Origin: Psychromonas sp. | GTDB lineage: Bacteria; Pseudomonadota; Gammaproteobacteria; Enterobacterales; Psychromonadaceae | Assembly: GCA_023145575.1 (NCBI GenBank) | Contig: JAGLDN010000030.1 | Coordinates: 1 to 8,117, forward strand | Direction of reading: 5' to 3' | Length of the DNA: 8,117 nt | In this document: positions 1 through 7,185 of the stretch, one piece after another | How positions within the stretch are numbered: the stretch's first letter is position 1 | Layout of the letters: each line of letters starts with the position of its first letter | Program-made: the position numbers and the translations under genes | The notes under the pieces: model-generated | The model's database searches: none | The model's input: only the letters and a program-made list of their open reading frames with translations | Told to the model about the DNA's origin: nothing

Positions 1-2
1 TG

Positions 3-197
3 ATCCCTAGAAAGAAAAACTCAAAAGTGGGAAATGCTGATATTGACTGGTGTTTATACAAATATAGGCACTTAGTTGAAAACGCCTTTGCAAGGTTGAA
101 ATATTTTAGGGCAATAGCCACTCGATACGATAAACTAAAGATTCATTTTGAAAGTATGCTCGCACTAGCTTGCTCAATGATTTGGTTGCCAATGTGA
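3..197 (+). CDS. IS5-family transposase, C-terminal end (5' part outside window)
   Basis: This is the last 64 codons of a DDE transposase, open from the window edge to a TGA at 195-197. The piece YKYRHLVENAFARLK carries the Y-(2)-R-(3)-E-(6)-K signature of the IS4/IS5 superfamily, including the third catalytic acidic residue (E). It is followed by a stretch reading RAIATRYDKL and a hydrophobic end (MLALACSMIWLPM), both typical of IS5-family C-termini. The protein would cut and join the element's ends during transposition. No stop or frameshift is visible, unlike the other IS pieces in this window, so it may belong to an intact and recently inserted copy. The start and the first two catalytic aspartates lie outside, so intactness cannot be judged. 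Family assignment is confident; the subgroup is not. Confidence 0.85.
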   Translation: MPRKKNSKVGNADIDWCLYKYRHLVENAFARLKYFRAIATRYDKLKIHFESMLALACSMIWLPM

Positions 198-215
198 AAG
201 ATCAACAGCCCCTAA
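198..215 (+). repeat. Candidate right end of the IS5-family element with CTAA target duplication
   Basis: The bases just after the transposase stop end in CAACAGCCCC, which read from outside as GGGGCTGTTG, a plausible IS5-type terminal sequence. The next bases, CTAA at 212-215, fit the YTAR target duplication often made by this family. The left end of the element is outside the window, so neither the inverted repeat pair nor the duplication can be confirmed. This is inference from one end only. Confidence 0.3.
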
Positions 216-221
216 ACTCAC

Positions 222-452
222 TTAGCTATATTTATATTTATCCCATCTAATTAAATCGTTATTTGTAAGGCTACATGGCAATAATTTAGCGACTTGATCA
301 TCGGTTTTTGCAAATGGTAGCTTTTCGAATATATACTCATGAGGCATAAAATTGCTTTATCAGGCTTTAGCTCGGACATCAGAGTAAGGCGTGACAGCTG
401 GTCTATCAACGATTAGTGATGCTAATAGTTTAACCGTCGCATTAACGAAGGT
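222..452 (-). pseudogene. IS66-family transposase remnant, C-terminal end, broken
   Basis: Read on the minus strand, bases 340-255 give FMPHEYIFEKLPFAKTDD followed by QVAKLLP. This matches the conserved C-terminus of IS66-family TnpC (usually AKANG..P..Y.....LP.A.T....LLPW). Just upstream, the TACTCT...GAGCTAAAGCC stretch (388-363) corresponds to the family's YSLIETAKAN segment but carries small indels. Two adjacent stops (TGA 362-360 and TAA 359-357) interrupt the frame. Beyond LLP the frame runs 14 more codons of unrelated sequence to TAA at 224-222, next to the IS5 end. This suggests the IS5 element landed in or beside it. Upstream of about position 410 the similarity fades, so the 5' limit is approximate. 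It is non-functional. Confidence 0.6.
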
Positions 453-724
453 ATATTAATTATTTATTGGTTACTCCATTTTAGATGTTATAATGAAGCA
501 GTGCCTTTTTTTCATAAAAACACCGAGCTTAAGCTCCAAAGGCCACGGCTGCTAGCCCCAATCAATAAAGTTAAAACTTACTGTTCATAAACAAGTCTAC
601 ATAGAATAACTAGTAAAAATTATAGTCTTTTTTTAATTCGACTTTTGCTGATTAACGTAGTTAATCATCGAGAGGGCAATTTTATGCCTAACAGCTTGGT
701 ACTATTTACCTTCCTGAATTTGCA
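453..724. other. Degenerate spacer between IS remnants, no gene seen
   Basis: All six frames are cut by frequent stops, and I recognise no RNA gene or promoter. A 12-base perfect palindrome, GAGCTTAAGCTC, lies at 525-536. A 14-base string, GCAATTTTATGCCT, at 676-689 is the inverted copy of 342-355 inside the IS66 remnant. Its plus-strand reading NFMPNS resembles the same IS66 motif (NFMPHEY), so a second IS66 scrap in the opposite orientation is possible but weak. The stretch is probably eroded transposon sequence. Confidence 0.4.
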
Positions 725-745
725 CTTTTACGTCACATGGGTATA
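725..745 (-). repeat. TATACCCAT-type interspersed repeat, copy 1
   Basis: The minus strand reads TATACCCATGTGACGTAAAA. It agrees at 17 of 20 positions with the copy at 8098-8117 and shares the TATACCCAT core with the copy at 7917-7936. It begins exactly where similarity to the IS30 transposase stops. Sequences of this kind recur between genes in Vibrionaceae genomes as I remember them, which I could not check here. Confidence 0.5.
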
Positions 746-905
746 GCACGATAATCTCGCTTTCCAATATTTTGTTTCAATTCTCGTTAAATCGTTGATT
801 AATGAAGACCAAGTTGATTGGCTATTTTGGTTTGATTTATTGTGCTTTTATTAATGGCGTAAAGTTTAATCCTAGAGGCTCAGTGAGTTGATTGTGTTCT
901 TTCAT
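746..905 (-). pseudogene. IS30-family transposase remnant, N-terminal helix-turn-helix, broken
   Basis: On the minus strand an ATG at 905-903 follows a good ribosome binding site (AAGAGGTG, 919-912). The reading MKEHNQLTEPLG breaks by a one-base deletion near 870. In the next frame it continues as KLYAINKSTINQTKIANQLG, then LH, stop, STI, stop, REL and KQNIGKRDYRA. This is the IS30-family N-terminal DNA-binding region, with the family's IG.H.STISREL.RN.G.R.YR pattern; both stops fall where lysine and serine are expected. The DDE catalytic domain is absent: the match ends at about 746, where the repeat copy starts. It is a dead N-terminal stub of about 50 codons. The family call rests on several colinear motifs and is fairly firm. 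Confidence 0.7.
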
Positions 906-989
906 TATTTGCACCTCTTATCACAAGACAGGTTGTGAATATATATTCAACTGGCTAATTTTCCAACTAATATAAGCTTTGCATTTAGA

Positions 990-1593
990 AGTGAATCTAA
1001 GAAGCTTAAGAAACTTTTTAAAAAATTTATAATTGCAGTGAGTTATCTGATCCCCTGACACGTGTCACTTGAGTGTGCAAAAGTTTGGTATCAAGATGAA
1101 GCATGATTTGGTCAACAAAATACGCCTACTGGACTCTGGGTGGAAAAAGGTACTCGACCTAATAGAAGCAAAGCAACAACAATTAGAGTATGACAACCTT
1201 TTCGTTGCGGATTGTCCCGCGACTGTGCAACCGAAGCTTCAGTTCTTTCATCAATGAATAAAGATGGCATGCTTAGCATCAAGGTTTAATATCAGCCCGA
1301 TCCGAGCTAGGTCGTCATGCTGTTTTAATTGTTGGCAGAGTTGTCTCCCACTAAGAATATCTAACAGTCGAATTTAATAATCTGCGTATTAAAAATTACC
1401 ACCATATTCACCAGAGCTTAATCCAATAGAGCAAGTTTGATAATTGATACGACAAAATGAATGAGCAAATCGTTGTTTCAACGGTTATAAAGATATTGTG
1501 AATGAGTGTTGTAAGGCGTGGAATAGTTTAATTAGCGATATCGATAGAGTTAAAGAAATATGCATAAGGAACTTGATTCAATTGATCGATTAA
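990..1593 (+). pseudogene. IS630-family (Tc1/mariner superfamily) transposase remnant, many lesions
   Basis: The pieces are colinear with an IS630 transposase. They are an eroded ETF.K stretch near 1010; VWYQDEA, then TGA (1104-1106), then FGQQNTPTGLW in frame 3; KQQQLEYDNLFVADCPATV in frame 1 from 1171; EASVLSSMNKDGML in frame 3 from 1233; GRHAVLIVGR in frame 2 from 1310; and LPPYSPELNPIEQV in frame 1 from 1396. After stops at TGA 1438-1440, TAA 1441-1443 and a later TGA, the tail NRCFNGYKDIVNECCKAWNS runs to TAA at 1591-1593. The first catalytic Asp (QDEA) and the final Glu (NPIE) are recognisable. The second Asp, expected in a V(D)GR/VDRA context, appears as Gly at 1334-1336. The N-terminal third is missing or unrecognisable. 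It cannot make a transposase. Confidence 0.85.
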
Positions 1594-1727
1594 TTAATCA
1601 GATTGGTATTATTCGTGATTAGTGCATTAAAATTTTTAAAAACAAGCACACTTAAAATTCCTACGTAAGAAGATCCGACCCTGTTTTTATCTTCCTTTAA
1701 AAGTGTCACATTGTCGTCATTTTTTTT

Positions 1728-1743
1728 TGGCATAAATATTGCT
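1728..1743 (+). promoter_or_regulatory. Sigma-54 (-24/-12) promoter of the fliE operon
   Basis: TGGCAT-AAATA-TTGCT matches the RpoN consensus TGGCAC-N5-TTGCW, with the invariant GG (1729-1730) and GC (1741-1742) separated by exactly 10 bases. Transcription would start about 12 bases after the GC, near 1754, leaving a leader of about 37 bases before fliE. In Vibrio and Pseudomonas, fliE operons are sigma-54 dependent and activated by FlrC/FleR, so this is the expected control. No enhancer site for the activator can be recognised by eye. The promoter sits about 135 bases after the end of the IS630 remnant. Confidence 0.82.
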
Positions 1744-1790
1744 TTATTGTTATATATCTGAACAAAATGTTAACAAATGGAGAATATATC

Positions 1791-2120
1791 ATGAACTTAA
1801 ATACATCGTCTTTTTTTAATAATTTGCCAACACAAGGCGTAGATAAATTATCTCTTTCAAAAGATGTTATGCCAAGTATGAATCTAGAAACAGAAAATCC
1901 TCAATTTTCTAATATGTTACAGCAAGCCATTGATAATGTTAATGGTCTGCAGTCTAACACTTCAGAGCTTCGTAATCAGTTTGAAATGGGTGATAAAAAT
2001 GTAAGTTTAAGCGATGTTATGATTGCAGGCAATAAATCGGGCCTTGCTTTGGAAGCAACTATTCAGGTACGAAATAAAATGATTGAAGCATACAAAGCCA
2101 TCATGAGTATGCCTGTTTAA
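1791..2120 (+). CDS. fliE: Flagellar hook-basal body protein FliE
   Basis: FliE is the small protein that links the MS ring (FliF) to the proximal rod. It is one of the first substrates exported by the flagellar type III apparatus. The 109-residue length fits the family (about 100-110). The C-terminus (LEATIQVRNKMIEAYKAIMSM) shows the conserved Q.RNK..EAY..IM.M pattern that packs like the axial-protein C-terminal helices. The N-terminal half is polar and poorly conserved, as usual. I chose the ATG at 1791 because TGGAG (1778-1782) sits 8 bases before it; an in-frame ATG at 1767 would add 8 residues but has no ribosome binding site. It is the first gene after the sigma-54 promoter and is followed 25 bases later by fliF. 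Confidence 0.95.
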   Translation: MNLNTSSFFNNLPTQGVDKLSLSKDVMPSMNLETENPQFSNMLQQAIDNVNGLQSNTSELRNQFEMGDKNVSLSDVMIAGNKSGLALEATIQVRNKMIEAYKAIMSMPV

Positions 2121-2145
2121 AAAGTCATTAGACTAAGGATTGATT

Positions 2146-3867
2146 GTGGTTAATTTGCAAAGCAAGTCAGATGCACCGATTGAGGGAGGAAATTTCGAAT
2201 CTTCTGATGATGTGATAACTGTGCCTGAGAAGGGTGCTTTGGCTTCTTTTTTCTCAAATGTAGACGTACTCCGTCAAATCAGTATGATCATTGGTTTGTT
2301 AATTGTATTGGCGATTGTTGCGATCCTTTGGACATGGGGCAAAGAAGATGACTATCGTCCACTGGGGACTTATAAAACAGATGAATTAATTGCGACGCTT
2401 GATTTCCTTGATACACAAAAATTACCTTACAAAATTCAAGGGAATTCTGTGCTGGTTATCGCAGATCAATATCAAAAAACTAAATTATTAATGACAAGAG
2501 CTGGATTGACACAAAGTAACGATGAAACTGGCGATGATATTTTATTGAAAGATATGGGATTTGGTGTTAGTCAGCGGGTTGAACAGGAGCGACTTAAACT
2601 AAGCCGAGAGCGTCAGCTTTCAGTTGCCATTCAATCAATGAAAAATATTAACCATGCACAAGTGTTGCTGGCTCTTCCAAAGCAAAGTGTTTTTGCCCGA
2701 AAAGATCGCCAAGCAAGTGCAACCGTGGTGATAACTACGGTACGCTCTTATGCGCTTTCTCCTCAAGAAATAGACTCCATTGTTGATATTGTTGCCTCTG
2801 CTGTTCAAGGGTTATCACCTAATACAATCACAGTGACAGATCAAAGAGGACGACTATTACATTCAGGTAGTCAAAATGGCACAACAGGAAAATCAAGTAA
2901 AGAGTTTGCATTAGAGCGTGATCGAGAGGAAGAATATAAAGCGAAAATAGATACGATTTTGATACCCATTCTAGGGATTGCTAACTATACATCTGAAGTC
3001 GATTTATTAATGGATTTTACCATTATAGAAGAAACGAAAAAAACCTATAATCCTAACAAAAAAACCATGCGTAGTGAATTTGTTATGGAATCAAATTCTA
3101 ATGGTAGTAAAATAGGTAATGTACCTGGTGCACTAAGCAACCAACCCCCTAAAAACAGTAAAATACCAGAAAGAGCTGCCATTGAGAAGAATATCAGCGG
3201 AAAGGGAAGTGGTTCTGGGCGAATGGAGGCAACACGAAACTATGAGGTAGATACCACGGTTACTAATATTAAACATAAAATTGGCAAGATTGATAAAATA
3301 ACGGTGTCAGTTGGGATTGATTATGTAGCGACAAAAAATGCGGAGGGTAAAACCACATATGGACCAAGAGATCCAAAAGTAATTGATAATATTAAACGTT
3401 TATTAATGGGCGCATTAGGAATAAATAAAGAAAGAGGTGACTTATTAGAGATTGCTTCAGTCGACTTTCATCACCCCAATATTAATGAACTCACCGCTGT
3501 GCCAATTTGGAAAACAGAAACATTTCAAGGTTATGTGCGCTTTGGTGGTAGTCTGTTTATTATTATTTTAACGCTATTGTTGATAGTTAGACCTATTATG
3601 AAAAAATTGCTTTACCCTGAAACAGTTGATAATGCGAGTGACTACGAATTTGGAGGAGCACTTGGCGCGGTGCATGGCGGTAATTTAGACGTACTACATG
3701 AGGATGATGATTCAGGTGTTGAATTCGGTGTGGGTGTTGGTCAAATTACATTACCTAATTTACATAAAGACGAAGATTTATTAACGGCGGTTCGATCATT
3801 GGTTTCTAATGAGCCTGGTTTATCTGCGCAAGTCATTAAAGAGTGGTTAATTGAAGATGAGCAATAA
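2146..3867 (+). CDS. fliF: Flagellar MS-ring protein FliF
   Basis: FliF forms the inner-membrane MS ring, the platform for rod, C ring and export gate. At 573 residues it is full length. The first transmembrane helix is at about 46-64 (ISMIIGLLIVLAIVAILWTW). The periplasmic ring-building domains follow, with the conserved GFGVSQRVEQERL stretch at about 138-150 and LSPQEIDSIV.IVASAV.GL at about 205-224. A low-complexity, Asn/Ser/Gly-rich linker occupies about 315-360. The second transmembrane helix is at about 468-484, followed by an acidic cytoplasmic tail. The C-terminal helix pair LLTAVRSLVSNEPG...VIKEWL (about 545-568) is the FliG-binding motif. GTG at 2146 is preferred because AAGG (2135-2138) lies 7 bases upstream; an in-frame TTG at 2140 is too close to it. 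The gene overlaps fliG by 11 bases. Confidence 0.96.
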   Translation: MVNLQSKSDAPIEGGNFESSDDVITVPEKGALASFFSNVDVLRQISMIIGLLIVLAIVAILWTWGKEDDYRPLGTYKTDELIATLDFLDTQKLPYKIQGNSVLVIADQYQKTKLLMTRAGLTQSNDETGDDILLKDMGFGVSQRVEQERLKLSRERQLSVAIQSMKNINHAQVLLALPKQSVFARKDRQASATVVITTVRSYALSPQEIDSIVDIVASAVQGLSPNTITVTDQRGRLLHSGSQNGTTGKSSKEFALERDREEEYKAKIDTILIPILGIANYTSEVDLLMDFTIIEETKKTYNPNKKTMRSEFVMESNSNGSKIGNVPGALSNQPPKNSKIPERAAIEKNISGKGSGSGRMEATRNYEVDTTVTNIKHKIGKIDKITVSVGIDYVATKNAEGKTTYGPRDPKVIDNIKRLLMGALGINKERGDLLEIASVDFHHPNINELTAVPIWKTETFQGYVRFGGSLFIIILTLLLIVRPIMKKLLYPETVDNASDYEFGGALGAVHGGNLDVLHEDDDSGVEFGVGVGQITLPNLHKDEDLLTAVRSLVSNEPGLSAQVIKEWLIEDEQ

Positions 3868-4930
3868 AAAAGAACTTAAAGCACCTGATAAAATTAAAGC
3901 CAATGAGGGTAAAGTGGTTGCTACGTTTGATGTTACAAAACTCAGTGGTATTGAAAAATCAGCTCTCTTAATGCTGAGTTTAACCCCTGAAGACGCGGCA
4001 CAAATTTTTCGTAATTTAGAGCCTAAACAAGTACAACGCCTGGGTATGAAAATGGCATCACTTGATGATTCATCCCAAGAGAAAGTGTCGAGTGTTCATC
4101 GTTCTTTTGTCGAAGAAATTCAGAAGCACAGTAATATAGGACTTGATAGTGAAGATTTTGTGCGAGCATCTTTGATTGAAGCCCTAGGAAAAGATAAAGC
4201 AGGAAATCTGGTTGATCAAATTATTTTAGGGTGTGGATCGTCAGGGCTTGATTCATTAAAATGGATGGATGCACGTCAAGTCGCTTCTATTATTCAAAAT
4301 GAGCATCCACAAATTCAAACCATTGTTTTATCTTATTTAGAGCCAGAGCAAGCAGCTGAAATATTAACTCAATTTTCTGAAAGAAATCGGTTAGATCTGA
4401 TGATGCGTATTGCTGATTTAGAGGAAGTCCAGCCTGCTGCTTTACAAGAGCTAAATGAAATTATGGAAAAACAATTTGCAGGACAAGCTGGCGCGCAATC
4501 TGCGAAAATGGGTGGCATGAAAGCTGCTGCGGATATTATGAACTTCCTTGAAGGCGGTGTTGAGGCACCATTAATGGAATCGATTCGCGATGCAGATGAA
4601 GATATGGGCGATCAAATACAAGAGCTTATGTTTGTATTTGAAAACCTTATTGATGTTGAAGACAGAGGTATTCAAGCATTACTACGAGAAATACCATCGG
4701 AGCAGCTACAGCGGGCACTTAAGAGTGCAGATGAAGAGCTTAAAGATAAACTTTTAGGTAATATGTCTAAGCGCGCTGCTGATATGCTTAGGGATGATCT
4801 TGAAGCTATGGCGCCTATTCGCGTGAGTGAGGTTGAAGCGGCACAAAAAGAAATCCTTACTATTGCACGCCGATTGGCCGACTCAGGCGAAATTGCGCTT
4901 GGTAGCGGTGGCGGAGATGATTTCTTATGA
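3857..4930 (+). CDS. fliG: Flagellar motor switch protein FliG
   Basis: FliG is the rotor protein of the C ring. Its N-terminal domain binds FliF, the middle domain binds FliM, and the C-terminal domain meets the stator and generates torque. All are present in 357 residues: N-domain about 30-115, EHPQ motif at 149-152, Gly-Gly hinge at 219-220, MFVF at 258-261, and the torque helix with charged residues K289, R306, D313, D314 and R322. These align one-for-one with the five charged torque residues of E. coli FliG (offset 25). The first 25 residues are a Lys-rich extension, somewhat like Vibrio FliG. The sequence resembles polar-flagellum FliG of Vibrio/Shewanella. ATG 3857 overlaps the fliF end by 11 bases, and GAGTGG (3841-3846) may serve as ribosome binding site. 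The end overlaps fliH as ATGA. Confidence 0.97.
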   Translation: MSNKKELKAPDKIKANEGKVVATFDVTKLSGIEKSALLMLSLTPEDAAQIFRNLEPKQVQRLGMKMASLDDSSQEKVSSVHRSFVEEIQKHSNIGLDSEDFVRASLIEALGKDKAGNLVDQIILGCGSSGLDSLKWMDARQVASIIQNEHPQIQTIVLSYLEPEQAAEILTQFSERNRLDLMMRIADLEEVQPAALQELNEIMEKQFAGQAGAQSAKMGGMKAAADIMNFLEGGVEAPLMESIRDADEDMGDQIQELMFVFENLIDVEDRGIQALLREIPSEQLQRALKSADEELKDKLLGNMSKRAADMLRDDLEAMAPIRVSEVEAAQKEILTIARRLADSGEIALGSGGGDDFL

Positions 4931-5847
4931 TAACTGATCCTGACGATTTTGACACATGGAATATACCTGATTTAATAGATGACATTGATTGCGACACTCA
5001 AGTATCTTCACTGTTTGGAAATCCTGCAAAGTGGTATACCCAAGATAATAACAAAAGTTCGCCCAAAAAAGATTTGGCCAAACCATTATCATTAAATGAT
5101 GTAGAAGCAATTCGGCAATCAGCTTATGATGATGGTTTTAATGAGGGTAAAGAAGCGGGATTTGCGCAAGGGCTTGAAAAAGGAACGGAGGAAGGTATAA
5201 AACAGGGTATCGAGAATGGGTTTGCCATAGGTGAGCAACAAGGGCTTGATGAAGCAAAAATTCGTATTGATGTACTGGCGAAGCACTGGGAAAGCTTGAT
5301 CGTTCGTTTGCATTGCCCGTTGGAAAAACTAGATGATAATGTAGAATACCAACTTGTTAACTTAGCAACGGCACTGGTAGAGCAAATAACACGTTGTGAA
5401 GTAGAACAAAATTCCAAGGTTATATTACAAGCACTCAAGCAAGGCGTTGAAGCACTGCCTGTAAACGAGCAAATACTGACGATTTTATTACATCCAGATG
5501 ATTTAAGCATTGTGCAGCAAGTCTATTCAGCTGAAACCTGTCTGCAGCGAAAATGGATCGTACAAGCGGAGCCAACATTATCGCGTGGAGATTGTCAAAT
5601 ACATACACAAACTTCGAGTATTGATTACACATTCGATTCGCGAATAAAACAAATCTTATCACAGTTTTTTAGACACAACTATAATAATATACCCAAGAAA
5701 AATAACGATTCTAATTTACTCAATGATGAGCCAATGATAGCCACGTCAGAAACAGATCCTAGTGAATTAGCCCCTGAAATATCTGAAACAAAGAGTACAA
5801 CAAACCAAACCATTGACGCGACAACCGAAGGCGAGGCTAATGAGTAG
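4927..5847 (+). CDS. fliH: Flagellar export ATPase stator/regulator FliH
   Basis: FliH holds the FliI ATPase to the C ring and works as a peripheral stalk of the export machine; a FliH dimer binds FliI. Visible parts: an N-terminal Trp motif (W11 in DTWNIPDL) of the sort that docks on FliN/FlhA; a glycine ladder with glycine at every fourth residue from G70 to G106 (ten glycines, no gap), the GxxxG repeat known for this family; a predicted helical region at about 107-175; and a globular C-terminal FliI-binding domain (about 140-250, ending near DSRIKQILSQFF). Residues about 252-306 form a polar, Asn/Ser/Thr/Glu-rich tail with no recognised domain, making the protein (306 residues) longer than the 235-residue Salmonella FliH. 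The start overlaps the fliG stop by 4 bases and the end overlaps fliI by 8, so translation is probably coupled. Confidence 0.93.
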   Translation: MITDPDDFDTWNIPDLIDDIDCDTQVSSLFGNPAKWYTQDNNKSSPKKDLAKPLSLNDVEAIRQSAYDDGFNEGKEAGFAQGLEKGTEEGIKQGIENGFAIGEQQGLDEAKIRIDVLAKHWESLIVRLHCPLEKLDDNVEYQLVNLATALVEQITRCEVEQNSKVILQALKQGVEALPVNEQILTILLHPDDLSIVQQVYSAETCLQRKWIVQAEPTLSRGDCQIHTQTSSIDYTFDSRIKQILSQFFRHNYNNIPKKNNDSNLLNDEPMIATSETDPSELAPEISETKSTTNQTIDATTEGEANE

Positions 5848-7171
5848 CCTTAGTGAGCGTTTAGCACAATATAATTTAAACGGATTTGTAACACAGCCAA
5901 CGGTGTCAGGTAAACTTGTGCGTGTAGTAGGGCTAACACTGGAAGCCATCGGGTGTAGTGCGGCTGTGGGTAGTTTATGCTTAGTCGAAACCACAGAGGG
6001 GTATATCGATGCGGAAGTCATCGGATTTTCTGATGAGCGCTTGTTTTTAATGCCGAGTGAGCGTTTAACTGGTGTTTTACCAGGCGCAAAAGTTATCCCG
6101 CAAAATGGACGGCAAGGTTTTCCAATTGGCATGGAATTACTTGGGCGCGTCGTTGATGGGATCGGCAATCCAATTGATGGAAAAGGAAAAATAATTACCG
6201 CTAATTTTGCGCAATATCAAACCCCGCGTATCAATCCATTATCACGCAAAACTATCTCGACGCCACTTGATGTTGGTATCAAAGCTATTAATGCGTTATT
6301 AACCGTAGGTCAGGGACAACGGATGGGGCTATTTGCTGGATCTGGTGTGGGCAAGAGTGTGTTATTAGGCATGATGACACGTGGCACTACGGCGGATGTT
6401 GTCGTGGTAGGCTTAATTGGAGAGCGGGGACGTGAAGTAAAAGAATTTATTGATGATATTCTAGAAGAAGAAGGTCGGAAACGTTCTGTTGTCGTTGCGG
6501 CACCTGCTGATGCTTCTCCGTTAATGCGTTTAAAAGGATGTGAAACAGCATTAACTATTGCGGAATATTTTCGTGATCAAGGCTTAAAAGTTTTGTTGCT
6601 GGTTGATTCATTAACACGTTTTGCACAAGCGCAGCGTGAAATTGCATTAGCCATCGGTGAGCCACCAGCAACAAAAGGCTACCCACCCTCTGTGTTTGCA
6701 AAACTACCCGCACTCGTTGAGCGTGCAGGAAATGGCAATGATTCCCAAGGCTCTATCACTGCATTTTTTACTGTGTTAACTGAAGGGGATGATCTACAAG
6801 ATCCGATTTCGGATGCCGCACGAGCTATTCTTGACGGACACATTGTATTATCAAGAGAGCTGGCAGATTCAGGGCATTTCCCCGCAATTGATGTTGGAAA
6901 ATCGATCAGCCGAGTGATGCCAATGGTAACTTCAGAGGAGCACCAAACACTTGCACGCGTATTGAAACAAGCCTATAGCGCATATCAAGATAATAAAGAG
7001 TTAATTACTATTGGTGCTTATGCGAAAGGAAGCGATCCTAATATTGATAAAGCGATAATAATTAAACCCGAATTGGATCAATTTTTGCAACAAGGAATGA
7101 AGGACAATATCAATTATAAAGATTGCTTGACGTTACTTGCAAAGCTGACACAAACCTTTGTGCAGGGATAA
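5840..7171 (+). CDS. fliI: Flagellum-specific ATPase FliI
   Basis: FliI is the hexameric cytoplasmic ATPase of the flagellar type III export apparatus, related to the F1-ATPase beta subunit. At 443 residues it has the usual length. The order is as expected: an N-terminal beta-barrel-like domain (about 1-90); Walker A AGSGVGKS at 166-173; GERGREV at 194-200, with the Glu that corresponds to the catalytic one of F1-beta; Walker B LLLVD at 252-256; PPATKGYPPSVFAKLP at 275-290; and the conserved C-terminal RELADSGHFPAID and IGAYAKGSDP stretches. All catalytic residues I looked for are present. ATG 5840 is chosen because it opens the family-like start (MSSLSERLAQY) and overlaps the fliH stop by 8 bases, with AAGG at 5828-5831 upstream; the longer in-frame reading lacks support. 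It acts with FliH and FliJ encoded on either side. Confidence 0.97.
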   Translation: MSSLSERLAQYNLNGFVTQPTVSGKLVRVVGLTLEAIGCSAAVGSLCLVETTEGYIDAEVIGFSDERLFLMPSERLTGVLPGAKVIPQNGRQGFPIGMELLGRVVDGIGNPIDGKGKIITANFAQYQTPRINPLSRKTISTPLDVGIKAINALLTVGQGQRMGLFAGSGVGKSVLLGMMTRGTTADVVVVGLIGERGREVKEFIDDILEEEGRKRSVVVAAPADASPLMRLKGCETALTIAEYFRDQGLKVLLLVDSLTRFAQAQREIALAIGEPPATKGYPPSVFAKLPALVERAGNGNDSQGSITAFFTVLTEGDDLQDPISDAARAILDGHIVLSRELADSGHFPAIDVGKSISRVMPMVTSEEHQTLARVLKQAYSAYQDNKELITIGAYAKGSDPNIDKAIIIKPELDQFLQQGMKDNINYKDCLTLLAKLTQTFVQG

Positions 7172-7185
7172 TATTAATAAATTGG

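Noticed and set aside
1056..1067. Perfect palindrome TGACACGTGTCA
   Set aside because: It could suggest an operator or IS end, but it lies inside the eroded IS630 region and has no partner copy at the other end. No function can be supported.
1069..1257. Open frame of 62 codons starting with TTG on the plus strand
   Set aside because: Its second half is the frame-1 part of the IS630 transposase remnant (KQQQLEYDNLF...) and the first half is out of frame; it has no start signal. It is not a separate gene.
1588..1599. Palindrome GATTAATTAATC at the end of the IS630 remnant
   Set aside because: It is AT-only apart from its ends, without a T-tract or repeat partner; such palindromes are expected by chance in AT-rich DNA.
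5124..5510. Long minus-strand open frame opposite fliH, rich in Pro and Ser
   Set aside because: It is the antisense of the FliH glycine ladder: regular glycine codons read backwards as Pro/Ser codons. There is no independent start signal.
5767..6168. Minus-strand open frame opposite the fliH/fliI junction
   Set aside because: It is a shadow of two well-supported genes, with no domain or start site of its own.
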